Source of the DNA: Candidatus Hydrogenedentota bacterium
GTDB lineage: Bacteria; Hydrogenedentota; Hydrogenedentia; Hydrogenedentales; JAEUWI01
Direction of reading: 5' to 3'
Assembly (NCBI GenBank): GCA_019637335.1
Contig: JAHBVV010000010.1
Coordinates: forward strand, 124,001 to 188,000
Length of the DNA: 64,000 bases
The position numbers and the translations under genes were made by a program. The notes under the pieces were generated by a model that was not told where the DNA came from, did no database searches, and saw nothing but the letters and a program-made list of their open reading frames with translations. The first letter of the stretch is position 1, and every line of letters begins with the position of its first letter. This document shows positions 1 to 7,209 of this stretch, one piece after another.

Positions 1-1
1 C

Positions 2-325
2 CTGGAGGAGTTCATCCTGCTGCTCGCGCCCTTCGCACCCCACCTGGCCGAAGAAGTCTGGCGGCGACTCGGGCACGATGGCACCCTCGCCTACGCGCCG
101 TGGCCCGGCTGGGACGAGGCCCTGCTCGTGGAAGACGCCATCGAGCTTCCGGTGCAGGTCAACGGCAAGCCCCGCGCGACCATCAGTGTACCCAGGGACG
201 CAGACAAAGAAACGATTCTCGCCGCCGCCAAGTCCGAGCCAAAGGTGCAGGCCCAGATCGACGGCAAGACACTCGTCAAGGAGATCTACGTGCCGGGGAA
301 GATTGTGAATTTGGTGGTGAAGTAG
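2..325 (+). CDS. leuS: Leucyl-tRNA synthetase, C-terminal fragment
   Basis: Charges tRNA-Leu with leucine in the cytoplasm. Only the last 107 residues are inside the window; the gene runs in from the left edge. The fragment starts within the anticodon-binding domain (LEEFILLLAPFAPHLAEEVW, typical of class Ia leucyl enzymes) and ends with the small C-terminal domain (LPVQVNGKPRATI and VPGKIVNLVVK), the usual end of bacterial LeuS. The frame is open from base 2 to a TAG stop. Identification by recognised motifs is strong. Nothing downstream on the same strand looks co-transcribed, because a short GC-rich hairpin follows and the next gene has its own promoter. Confidence 0.93.
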   Translation: MEEFILLLAPFAPHLAEEVWRRLGHDGTLAYAPWPGWDEALLVEDAIELPVQVNGKPRATISVPRDADKETILAAAKSEPKVQAQIDGKTLVKEIYVPGKIVNLVVK

Positions 326-361
326 CCTGAAATGGTACAAATCAATTGATTACGTTGATCT

Positions 362-377
362 CCCGGGCCTGCCCGGG
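362..377 (+). terminator. Possible leuS terminator hairpin
   Basis: CCCGGG-CCTG-CCCGGG forms a short GC-only stem 37 bases after the leuS stop and is followed by TTAAAG rather than a clear T-run. It could act as a weak intrinsic terminator. No other function is visible. Confidence 0.35.
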
Positions 378-449
378 TTAAAGCATTGAGGAAAGCCCCA
401 CGGCATTACATTTATCGGCGTGTGCTGCAGGGATCGCGACGGGGGCTGA

Positions 450-478
450 TTGACCCTGGGCGATATTCGGACTACAAT
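450..478 (+). promoter_or_regulatory. Sigma-70-like promoter of the AbrB-type antitoxin
   Basis: TTGACC at 450-455, a 17-base spacer and TACAAT at 473-478 match the vegetative consensus in 5 of 6 positions for each box. The predicted start of transcription is near 485, about 40 bases before the antitoxin ATG. Confidence 0.6.
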
Positions 479-525
479 GATTTGGGTAGGTAGGAGAGAC
501 ATCGTTCATCCGGAAAGGCGCGAGT

Positions 526-759
526 ATGGAATGCACCATCATGCGGAATGGGGAAATTTCATTGCCCAGGCAATTTCTGGATGCCCTGCACCTGAAGCAG
601 GGAGACAGATTGATACTGGAGCAGCGCGACGACGGATGCTGGCTTCTTCGCCCCAGAACGCGCCCCGTTGAGTCATTGAAGGGGCTCATTCCGTATTCCG
701 GCCCAACGAAGACCATTGAAGATATGGATCGGGCAATTGCAGAGAATGCTGGAAAGTAG
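526..759 (+). CDS. AbrB/SpoVT-family antitoxin (VapB/MazE-like)
   Basis: A 77-residue swapped-hairpin AbrB-fold protein, as used by VapB and MazE antitoxins to bind their own promoter and neutralise the toxin. The N-terminus MRNGEISLPRQFLDALHLKQ is the typical beta strand-helix start of the fold, followed by GDRLILEQ. The C-terminus (about 50-77, MDRAIAENAGK) resembles the flexible toxin-wrapping tail of VapB. The start at 526 follows GGAAAGG; an in-frame ATG at 541 is an alternative. The gene has a good promoter, and a remnant of a PIN-domain toxin begins 5 bases after its stop, so this was a type II toxin-antitoxin pair whose toxin is now broken. Confidence 0.8.
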   Translation: MECTIMRNGEISLPRQFLDALHLKQGDRLILEQRDDGCWLLRPRTRPVESLKGLIPYSGPTKTIEDMDRAIAENAGK

Positions 760-764
760 CCTTC

Positions 765-872
765 TTGTTTGCTCTGGATACCAATGTGCTTGTTCGTTAC
801 ATCGTTCGTGATGACGAGCGCCGAATACAAGACGTAACGCGAATCTGGAACCTGCAAATCCGGCCACATTAA
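765..872 (+). pseudogene. Truncated PIN-domain (VapC-like) toxin
   Basis: The frame starting at TTG 765 encodes 35 residues beginning LFALDTNVLVRYIVRDDERR, the unmistakable start of a PIN-domain RNase with its first catalytic aspartate in DTN. It then hits TAA at 870-872. PIN toxins are normally about 125-140 residues, so the catalytic centre, which needs three or four acidic residues spread along the chain, cannot form. I saw no continuation of the toxin in another frame downstream, which suggests deletion of the 3' part rather than a simple frameshift. It sits 5 bases after the AbrB-type antitoxin, in the normal VapBC order. Confidence 0.75.
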
Positions 873-946
873 TGCCAGCCTTTGTAGGGTTACCCACCCA
901 ACCCAGCCACTAAGTTTTGTGCCGCGCCGACGGCTACCCCCACATA

Positions 947-976
947 TTGCGGTAACGGGCTCCCGTCGTGTATGAT
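947..976 (+). promoter_or_regulatory. Possible promoter of a small hydrophobic ORF
   Basis: TTGCGG at 947-952, an 18-base spacer and TATGAT at 971-976. The -10 is good (5 of 6) and the -35 is weak. It would start a transcript about 75 bases before the GTG at 1058. The stretch 873-1057 otherwise contains nothing that I recognise. Confidence 0.3.
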
Positions 977-1057
977 CAGGGTGGGTCCTTCAGCGCGCCA
1001 TGCCCGTTGCGGGTGCGCTGTGGCAGGGGCTCAGTCCAATCGTAAGGGTTTCTCGCC

Positions 1058-1165
1058 GTGGGTCTCCTCGAGCTTGTAGTCAGCATATTCGCCAGCATCA
1101 TTCAGTTTTTTGTCTTCACCGCGCAGGCCATTCTCACTGTTCTGTTCGGCACGTCCGCGCAGTAG
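1058..1165 (+). CDS. Small hydrophobic protein, 35 residues (putative)
   Basis: Starting at GTG 1058, this frame encodes 35 residues that are almost wholly hydrophobic (MGLLELVVSIFASIIQFFVF and then TAQAILTVLFGTSAQ), with a single Glu at position 5. That looks like one or two amphipathic or membrane helices. An in-frame TAA at 1043-1045 lies just upstream and overlaps a plausible Shine-Dalgarno AAGGG (1044-1048, 9 bases before GTG), and a promoter-like pair lies further upstream. It could be a small membrane protein or a peptide toxin. I do not recognise a family, and a short hydrophobic frame in GC-rich DNA may arise by chance, so this is a hypothesis. Confidence 0.35.
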   Translation: MGLLELVVSIFASIIQFFVFTAQAILTVLFGTSAQ

Positions 1166-1198
1166 GCGCCCGCGATTCCGAAAGGCCCTGCGGGGTGT

Positions 1199-1648
1199 TC
1201 AGGGCTGTTCGGGAAGGTCCTGCTTCACGTAGAGCCAGGCCGCCTCGGGCCCGAGGGGCGTTTCCACGCACGCCAATACGCGCTGGTACAGTGAAGGGCC
1301 GCCGGGCTCGAATTCCTCGTAACGGTCGAGCCGGGGGAGGGCGTGCGCCGGGTCGCGCAACACCGCGAGTTCCCCCTCCACCCACGTCCAGTCGCCCGGC
1401 GGCGTCACCACCTCGGCCCGCCTGACGACCCATGCGAGCGCCGCGTCGGCCAGCGGATCCGCAGTTCCCTCCGCCAGCACCGCCTCGGGTGGGATGCGTA
1501 GCGCGGGGTAGCCTGCGGGAAGCCGGTGAAGCCGCCCGGGAATTCGGGCTGGCTTGACGGATTCAAGAAACGGCGCGACGAGGGCGTGGCCGGGTTCTCC
1601 GGTGCGGAGGGTGCCGTAGAAGAAGAGGGGGATGCCATTTATCGGCAT
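1199..1648 (-). CDS. Gamma-glutamylcyclotransferase (GGCT/AIG2)-like protein
   Basis: A 149-residue protein of the GGCT/AIG2 fold, whose members cyclise gamma-glutamyl amino acids or release 5-oxoproline. The motif FFYGTLRTG at residues 9-17 is the family signature loop, and VEGELAVL in the middle supplies the conserved acidic strand. The length is typical for a single domain. I chose ATG 1648 because GGAAAG lies 7 bases before it and because the longer frame would overlap the preceding DoxX-like gene. It is the last gene of a leftward set metallophosphoesterase - DoxX-like - GGCT-like with short gaps. The exact substrate cannot be inferred from sequence. Confidence 0.75.
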   Translation of the reverse strand: MPINGIPLFFYGTLRTGEPGHALVAPFLESVKPARIPGRLHRLPAGYPALRIPPEAVLAEGTADPLADAALAWVVRRAEVVTPPGDWTWVEGELAVLRDPAHALPRLDRYEEFEPGGPSLYQRVLACVETPLGPEAAWLYVKQDLPEQP

Positions 1649-1664
1649 GCCGCAGCTTTCCATG

Positions 1665-2528
1665 TCAACTCGCTGCGCCGGGCGCATGGTCTTGTACACC
1701 TCGATCGCGTGGAATCGCGCTCAGGATGCACAGCACCGCGAGCGGCGCGAGGAAATGCGCGCTTCGGACGAGGACCTCGTGGTGGTGTCCCACGCCAAAA
1801 GTCGTAACGCGCGCCAGTGCGGTGACGAGTCCCCAGAAGGCCATCCAATAGAGGACGGCGGGTCGGGGGCGTACGAGCACCAGCACGGCCACGAGAATAT
1901 CCACCACCCCGATGGCGCGCATGATTTGAACTGTTACGAATTCCGAGAGAAAATGCCCGGTGAAATTGTAGGCCGTGCCGATGATATAGTCGATGAAGCG
2001 GGGGTGCTGCATCAGCGCTTCGATGCCGTGCACCGTGAACACGGTAGCCAGGGCCGCCCGCAGCAGCCAGGCGGTGAGGCTGAGATGCCGGTGCGGCCCG
2101 AGGCCGCGGCTCAGGAGTCCGATGTAGAGCACGGCAAGCGCGGCGGGCGCGCCGTAGCGCAGGGCATGGGCGTAGAGCGTCCACTGCGAAAACGGGAAGC
2201 CGGCATTGAAGTATTGCGCGGCGGCTTCGAGGGTGACCAGCAGCGCGATAGGCAGTGCGAGCGCCCAGTGGGGCCGGAGCAGCGCGGCGATGGCGAGGGC
2301 CAGCAGCAGCCAGGCGGCCAGCCGTTCCACGGGGGCGACCTGTGGGTGGGTGAAGCCCCATTCCAGGAAAAAATACGTCCCGAGGCCACTGCCCAGCTTG
2401 CGCTGCACGGCGGAGACCATGCCGATGGCGTAGCCCAGAACCGCCAAGCGCAGCAGCCAACTGGCCACGGCCACGCCGGCCGGGCCGCCGCGAAAAGCGC
2501 GCGGTGGGCCAGAATCAATTGCGCGCAT
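1665..2528 (-). CDS. DoxX-like integral membrane protein
   Basis: A 287-residue protein with about seven or eight hydrophobic helices and short loops. A characteristic segment (VFTVHGIEALMQHPRFIDYI, about residues 165-184) resembles the DoxX/DUF-type membrane proteins linked to quinone or thiol redox at the membrane. It starts at ATG 2528 after GGGAAG, 12 bases beyond the stop of the metallophosphoesterase, so the two are very likely co-transcribed. Arginine-rich ends lie outside the membrane part. The actual biochemical role of such proteins is not settled, and I assign no pathway. Confidence 0.6.
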   Translation of the reverse strand: MRAIDSGPPRAFRGGPAGVAVASWLLRLAVLGYAIGMVSAVQRKLGSGLGTYFFLEWGFTHPQVAPVERLAAWLLLALAIAALLRPHWALALPIALLVTLEAAAQYFNAGFPFSQWTLYAHALRYGAPAALAVLYIGLLSRGLGPHRHLSLTAWLLRAALATVFTVHGIEALMQHPRFIDYIIGTAYNFTGHFLSEFVTVQIMRAIGVVDILVAVLVLVRPRPAVLYWMAFWGLVTALARVTTFGVGHHHEVLVRSAHFLAPLAVLCILSAIPRDRGVQDHAPGAAS

Positions 2529-2540
2529 GGTGTCTTCCCG

Positions 2541-3827
2541 CTATTCGGCCGCGACTGTTTCCAGAACCTGCACGGGGATGGTGAAGTCGTCGTGGATTTC
2601 CCCTTCCATCCCGTAGGCCCGTCCGCGGAGGCTCTCCTGCGTGAATTCCAGCAGATGCACGTGAAATTCCGACTTGGCCAGGCCGGGGCTCTGCAGGTAC
2701 CAGCGCGCCGGATCCGGGGTGCGCAACGGGACGCCGAGGCCGCCATCGCCGATATAGGTGATGCCTTGCTCGTGGGGGCCGCCATCGCGGATGGGCAGGG
2801 TGCGCTTCAGGGCGTGATCGTGCGACTCGGTGACGATGTCCACGTTGTACTTCTCGAATAGCGGAACGAAGTAATGGCGCCGGTCCTCGCCATCGGTCCA
2901 TCCGCGGACGCTGGGATAGGAGGGCTTGTGGTACTGAGCATAGAGCCAGCGGTTCTTCGGTCGCAGCTCCTTGAGTTGCGCATCGAGCCAGATGCGCTGC
3001 TCGCCCGCCAGGCTGATTTCGGTGTTCAACGTGACCAGGGCGATCTCGCCGGTGAGTTGCGTAACGTAGTAATAGTCGTGAGCGCGCTCCGGCCACCAGA
3101 ACATCTCTTCGAACCCGATCGCGCGATCATGGTTCCCGCGTACGGGGACGATCGGGATGATCCTGCCGCCGTCGGTGATGGTCAGCTCGTGGTCGGTCAA
3201 CCAGGGGCGCATGTAGCGCAGTTCGGCGCGCTGGTAGAAGTCGCCGCCGTGACAAAACGCGATTATGTCGCCGTCCGCCTCGGCCAGGGCCTTCATGCGC
3301 TGGTTCATCCCGCGCCGGTCCTTGTGCAGGTATGGTTCCGATCCGCCGATGCGCGAATCGCCGCCAAAGAGAATGCTGACATTGCGGCCGTCGTCGGGCG
3401 CGGTAATGAAATGGTATTCGCGGGAGTGCTGGCCCTGGCTGGAGATGACGAAGAAGTACGCCTTGGCGGGTTCCAGCCCGGAGAGATAGGCGTGGTGGTA
3501 GTAGAGCGGCGGCTCGCCATAGGCCAGGTCGTCTTCGGTTCGGGTGAACTCGCCGCTGTGAACGTCGCGCACGTGCATCGCGTAGGCGTCCAGATCGCCG
3601 CCCCGCGATTGGGTGTCGTAGGAAACGCGGTTACCGGTGCAGGGCGCGGTGGTCGACCAGGATATGACGGCCTCGCGCTGCGGGTTTTCCATCCAGGTGA
3701 TGCGGACGTGTCGCGGTTCCGTGGAAACCGGCAGGACTTCGGATTTTTCCAGGGCCTCCTGGGCCAGGGCGGATCCCGCGAAAAGCAGCGACAGCGCGCA
3801 GAGGGGGCGAACGATATACTTCATCAT
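2541..3827 (-). CDS. Secreted purple-acid-phosphatase-like metallophosphoesterase
   Basis: A 428-residue exported phosphoesterase. A Sec signal peptide (MMKYIVRPLCALSLLFAGSA) precedes a fibronectin-like N-terminal domain (about 25-135, with VRITWMENPQREAVISWST and YLSGLEPAKAYFFVI) as in purple acid phosphatases. The calcineurin-like catalytic domain follows, with GGDSRIGG, HGGDFYQ, RGNHDR, YHKPSYP and ESHDHAL in order; these are the five metal-binding motifs. It probably hydrolyses phosphomonoesters or diesters in the periplasm. The start at 3827 keeps GGAA about 7 bases upstream; an immediately following ATG (3824) is equivalent. It heads a likely three-gene transcript with the DoxX-like and GGCT-like genes. 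Confidence 0.82.
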   Translation of the reverse strand: MMKYIVRPLCALSLLFAGSALAQEALEKSEVLPVSTEPRHVRITWMENPQREAVISWSTTAPCTGNRVSYDTQSRGGDLDAYAMHVRDVHSGEFTRTEDDLAYGEPPLYYHHAYLSGLEPAKAYFFVISSQGQHSREYHFITAPDDGRNVSILFGGDSRIGGSEPYLHKDRRGMNQRMKALAEADGDIIAFCHGGDFYQRAELRYMRPWLTDHELTITDGGRIIPIVPVRGNHDRAIGFEEMFWWPERAHDYYYVTQLTGEIALVTLNTEISLAGEQRIWLDAQLKELRPKNRWLYAQYHKPSYPSVRGWTDGEDRRHYFVPLFEKYNVDIVTESHDHALKRTLPIRDGGPHEQGITYIGDGGLGVPLRTPDPARWYLQSPGLAKSEFHVHLLEFTQESLRGRAYGMEGEIHDDFTIPVQVLETVAAE

Positions 3828-3986
3828 GCATTGTTCCATGGTCGGGATTGCCGCAAACGGGCAATCACTTCGCTTCAGGCCGAAGTGCGGCTCAACAGCC
3901 GCACCGTAACGGTTTCCGGCGGTCAATTGCAAGCCGTCGCGCGTTCGCACACCCCGATGCGAGACCGTCCCGCCGAAGGCCGCCAA

Positions 3987-4943
3987 CTACCGGCTATGCA
4001 GCGCGAAAAACTCCCAAATCGCCCGGCTGGCGTCGATATCCCGGGACGTGCGCCCGACGCCGGCCGGCGTCTCGATCCAGGATGGCGCGCTGCCGGGCCA
4101 CGTGTGCCCGCCCCCATGGATCCGGTAGAAGTGGACGGGCGCACCGTCCTGTCCGGCGCGGTAGCGTTCGACAAGGACGCGTGTCCCGTCGTTTGGGTCG
4201 GCGTCAGGCCACAGCATGATATTGGGGGGACTCACCGCGCGGTTCGATTCGACCCAGTACCCGATAGCCTCGCGGGCCGAAAGGTAGGTGCGGGCGTTCG
4301 CGGGGCCCTGCTGAACGGCTCCGCCTTCCCACGGGAAGAAGGGGTCCTCCGTCCCAAATAGGATCAGCATGGGGATTGGGGATTCCGGCGCGCATGCGTT
4401 GTCGAAGCCCTCGGGCAGCGTGATCATGACCGACGCGGCGGCGGCAAAGCGATCGGACAATTCGCACGCGAGCCGCTGGGCCATCAGGCCACCATTGGAC
4501 GCGCCGCACACGTAGACCCGCGCGGGATCAATGGGATACTCGGCGAGGAGGTGATCCAGCAGCGCGCCGATAAAGCCGACATCGTCCGCGTCCTCTACGA
4601 GGAGTTGTTTACCGGACTCGTCCGTGGGGTCGCCGTTCCAGAGAAAGCTTACCCCCTCCGGATAACAGACGATGAAGCCCTCCTCGCGGGCGATCAGGTC
4701 GAAGCCCGTCGTAATGGCGAAGCTGTCGCCCGTGCCGGCGAAGGGGTGCAGGGCCAGGATCAGGGGAACAGTCTGATCGGGCGGGAGCGCGGGGGGGACA
4801 TAAAGCAAATACCCACGTTCGCGCCCGTCGTGCTCCAGGGTGTGACGGATTCGATCGGGTGTGGCGGGGCAGCCCACGAAAATGATAGCACTGGCCGCGA
4901 CTGCGGCGACACGGAAAACTAGGGCGATTGAATGGCTATGCAT
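3987..4943 (-). CDS. Esterase of the PHB-depolymerase/LpqC type, lipoprotein
   Basis: A 318-residue alpha/beta hydrolase of the polyhydroxybutyrate depolymerase/feruloyl esterase group. The signal sequence ends in IIFVGC, an acceptable lipobox, so it is probably a lipoprotein facing the periplasm. The nucleophile elbow is CGASNGG (GxSxG), the acid lies in LFGTEDPFFPW, and the catalytic histidine is in HGGGHTWPG near the C-terminus, which is the hallmark order for this group. ATG 4943 was chosen because it places the signal peptide at the N-terminus; the longer frame adds 50 non-conserved residues. The substrate is probably an ester of plant or polymer material, but this is not determinable here. 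Confidence 0.8.
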   Translation of the reverse strand: MHSHSIALVFRVAAVAASAIIFVGCPATPDRIRHTLEHDGRERGYLLYVPPALPPDQTVPLILALHPFAGTGDSFAITTGFDLIAREEGFIVCYPEGVSFLWNGDPTDESGKQLLVEDADDVGFIGALLDHLLAEYPIDPARVYVCGASNGGLMAQRLACELSDRFAAAASVMITLPEGFDNACAPESPIPMLILFGTEDPFFPWEGGAVQQGPANARTYLSAREAIGYWVESNRAVSPPNIMLWPDADPNDGTRVLVERYRAGQDGAPVHFYRIHGGGHTWPGSAPSWIETPAGVGRTSRDIDASRAIWEFFALHSR

Positions 4944-5175
4944 GGACTTTGTCCCGGGCGCTGCCTGGTTCCGGCGGCCAGCTCGAAGGGGCGCTGCCAC
5001 TATATTCGCGGCGCGCCGAAAATGAATCAACGGCGACTTTTTCCCCCGAAACCCGGATTCGATGGCTATGCTATAGTGATTAGCGTGGCGCAAGCCAATA
5101 TGGGCTCTACGTGCCGGTTGCAGCTGGATACCGTCGGTGCCCCAGGATGTTCGTTCAACTCAGGAGGTACAAACG

Positions 5176-6159
5176 ATGTCGATGAACCGCAGAAGCTTTC
5201 TTGGAACCTCGCTGGCCGGCGCCGCGCTCCTGGGTGCGCCCGCCTGGGCCGAGAAGCGCGAGGGCATGCCCTACCGCGACTTGGGAAAGACCGGGGAGAA
5301 GGTGTCCCTGCTGTGCGTGGGCGGCGCCCACATCGGCATGAAGGACGTCACGGACGAGCAGTCCATCGCCATCATGCGCGCCGCGGTCGACGAGGGGGTC
5401 AACTTCTTCGATAACGCGTGGGCCTACCATGGCGGGCGCAGTGAGACCCTCATGGGCCAGGCGTTGAAGGATGGCTACCGCGACAAGGTCTTCCTGATGA
5501 CAAAGGGGCAGGCCTGGAACGCGGATCTGGCCCGGAAATACCTGGAAGAGAGCCTGCGGCGGCTCGACGTGGATATGATTGACTTGTGGCAGGTGCACGA
5601 GGTGGTTCGACCAGAGTACCCGGCGCAGGTGTACACCGAAGGCGTGCTCGAATACCTGCTGAAGGCGAAGGAGGAGGGCAAGATCCGGTACATCGGCTTT
5701 ACCGGACATCACCTGACCAGCATACACCTCGAAATGATTGATCGCGGCTTCCCCTTCGATGCGGTGCAAATGCCCATGAGCGTCCTCGACTACCATTTCT
5801 GGAGTTTCCAGCAGAAGGTGCTCCCGCTGGCCCTGGAAAAGAATATGGGCATCATCGCCATGAAAACGCTCGCGGGCGGCGGCGTGATGCAGGCGGGAAC
5901 GGCGTCCGTCGCCGAGTGCCTGCGCTACGCCATGTCCCTGCCCGTGTCCACTGTGGTCTCCGGCATGCAGTCCATGGAAGAACTAAAGCAGAATCTGGCC
6001 GTGGCGAAAGCCTTCACGCCCATGGACGAGGCCGAAATGGCGGATTTGCGCGAGCGCACGAAACCCTCCGGCGAAGACGGGCGCTTCGAGGCCTACAAGA
6101 CTGCCTGGCACAAGGATGTTCAGGAAAAAATGATCGCGGAGGGGCTTACACCGGGTTAA
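5176..6159 (+). CDS. Tat-exported aldo/keto reductase
   Basis: A 327-residue member of the aldo/keto reductase superfamily with an N-terminal twin-arginine signal (MNRRSFLGTSLAGAALLGAP, cut after AWA), so it is exported folded with its nucleotide. The TIM-barrel core begins MPYRDLGKTGEKVSLLCVGG. Conserved catalytic context is seen in FFDNAWAYHGG (Asp and Tyr), FLMTKGQAW (Lys) and DLWQVHEV (His). An AGGAGG site 8 bases before ATG 5176 sets the start. It ends 4 bases inside the convergent gene at 6156. Periplasmic members of this kind are common beside Gfo/Idh/MocA sugar enzymes; the substrate is unknown. Confidence 0.85.
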   Translation: MSMNRRSFLGTSLAGAALLGAPAWAEKREGMPYRDLGKTGEKVSLLCVGGAHIGMKDVTDEQSIAIMRAAVDEGVNFFDNAWAYHGGRSETLMGQALKDGYRDKVFLMTKGQAWNADLARKYLEESLRRLDVDMIDLWQVHEVVRPEYPAQVYTEGVLEYLLKAKEEGKIRYIGFTGHHLTSIHLEMIDRGFPFDAVQMPMSVLDYHFWSFQQKVLPLALEKNMGIIAMKTLAGGGVMQAGTASVAECLRYAMSLPVSTVVSGMQSMEELKQNLAVAKAFTPMDEAEMADLRERTKPSGEDGRFEAYKTAWHKDVQEKMIAEGLTPG

Positions 6160-7001
6160 TCCGCAAACCGGGCCAACACGGGAAGATGGTCGCTCAGCGC
6201 GAACGAACCGGGGTCGTCCGGATTCGTCCGAAACGCGCCTTCGAACAGCACCCGGCAATCGCGAATGCGGGAGGCCAGCGCGCCGCCCGCCCAGATGTAG
6301 TCGATGCGCCGCGACGGCTTGTCGCTCCGGATGGTCATCCCGGGCGCGTCACTTGCGCGGGTGGCGGCGTCGACCAGCCCCGCGGCTTCCCATCGTGCGT
6401 ATTCCGGCCCGTCGGGCGCGTGGTTCAAATCGCCTTGGAATAGGACCGGTCCCCCCGCGTCCAGCGCGGGTTTCATAGCTTCGAGTATCGCGGTTACTTC
6501 TCGCTCCCGCACGGCCGCATCGCTGGGGTGTAGGTGTGCGCTGAATAGCGTAATTTCGCCGTCGGGGTGGCGAAGGGAAGCCTGGCAGAAATGGCGCGTG
6601 AACAAATCCGCTGGATGGCTATCGTCGGTTTTGGAATGATTGACACTGTTCGATATCGGAAAACGGCTGATTATCGTGCCCGGAAAGCCCCCGGGAAACC
6701 ACGCATGCGACAGGCCCAATGCGTTAGCAATCTGTTCGGCGACCGCTTCCGCCGGTGACTCCTGAAACGTCACGATGTCCGGCGAATACAGCGCCAACTC
6801 CATGGCGACGCGGTCCGCCATCTGAGCGGCGGCCCGGGCTCCGCGTTCCGTGTCGGTGTCCAGGTAGGGATAGCCCCGGCAGGCCAGCACGTTGTAAGAG
6901 ATTGTGGTGAATCCCCCGGCGGGTTGGGCGGGGGCGCGAAGCGGCGCGCCCAGGAAGGCGCTCGCGGCGGCGCTGGTGACGAGGAAGGCTCGGCGGTTCA
7001 T
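6156..7001 (-). CDS. Exported endonuclease/exonuclease/phosphatase-family hydrolase
   Basis: A 281-residue DNase I-like metal-dependent phosphoesterase. It has a Tat-type signal (MNRRAFLVTSAAASAFLGAP). The fold motifs follow in order: TISYNVLA, TFQESPAEAV with the metal-binding Glu, FSAHLHPSD, FQGDLNHAPD with the catalytic Asp-Asn, and SDHLPVLARF with the final Asp-His. An AAAGGA site lies 7 bases before the start. Secreted relatives act on nucleic acids, phospholipids or inositol phosphates, and I cannot choose among them. Its stop overlaps the stop of the convergent aldo/keto reductase by four bases, leaving no room for a terminator between them. Confidence 0.85.
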   Translation of the reverse strand: MNRRAFLVTSAAASAFLGAPLRAPAQPAGGFTTISYNVLACRGYPYLDTDTERGARAAAQMADRVAMELALYSPDIVTFQESPAEAVAEQIANALGLSHAWFPGGFPGTIISRFPISNSVNHSKTDDSHPADLFTRHFCQASLRHPDGEITLFSAHLHPSDAAVREREVTAILEAMKPALDAGGPVLFQGDLNHAPDGPEYARWEAAGLVDAATRASDAPGMTIRSDKPSRRIDYIWAGGALASRIRDCRVLFEGAFRTNPDDPGSFALSDHLPVLARFAD

Positions 7002-7209
7002 CGGTGTTTCCTTTCATGAATTGACTTTCTGCCGTCCGGCGAATACAGCGTAGACGGATCGCGTCATGGAAGGCAATGCGTCGCATCCCCTATAATTGAT
7101 GCTCGCGGCGCGCCCGGCAGCAGTGGCGTCGTGCGCCGATCCGTTTGCGGCTCGGATCGCCTGTGATCGGCTCGTGATCAACTCAAACCTACACAAACAG
7201 GAGTAAATC

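Noticed and set aside
5072-5077. TATAGT upstream of the aldo/keto reductase
   Set aside because: No -35 box at suitable distance.
7091-7096. A perfect TATAAT upstream of the PQQ dehydrogenase
   Set aside because: No -35 box at 16-18 bases on either strand; kept only as a note in that gene's entry.
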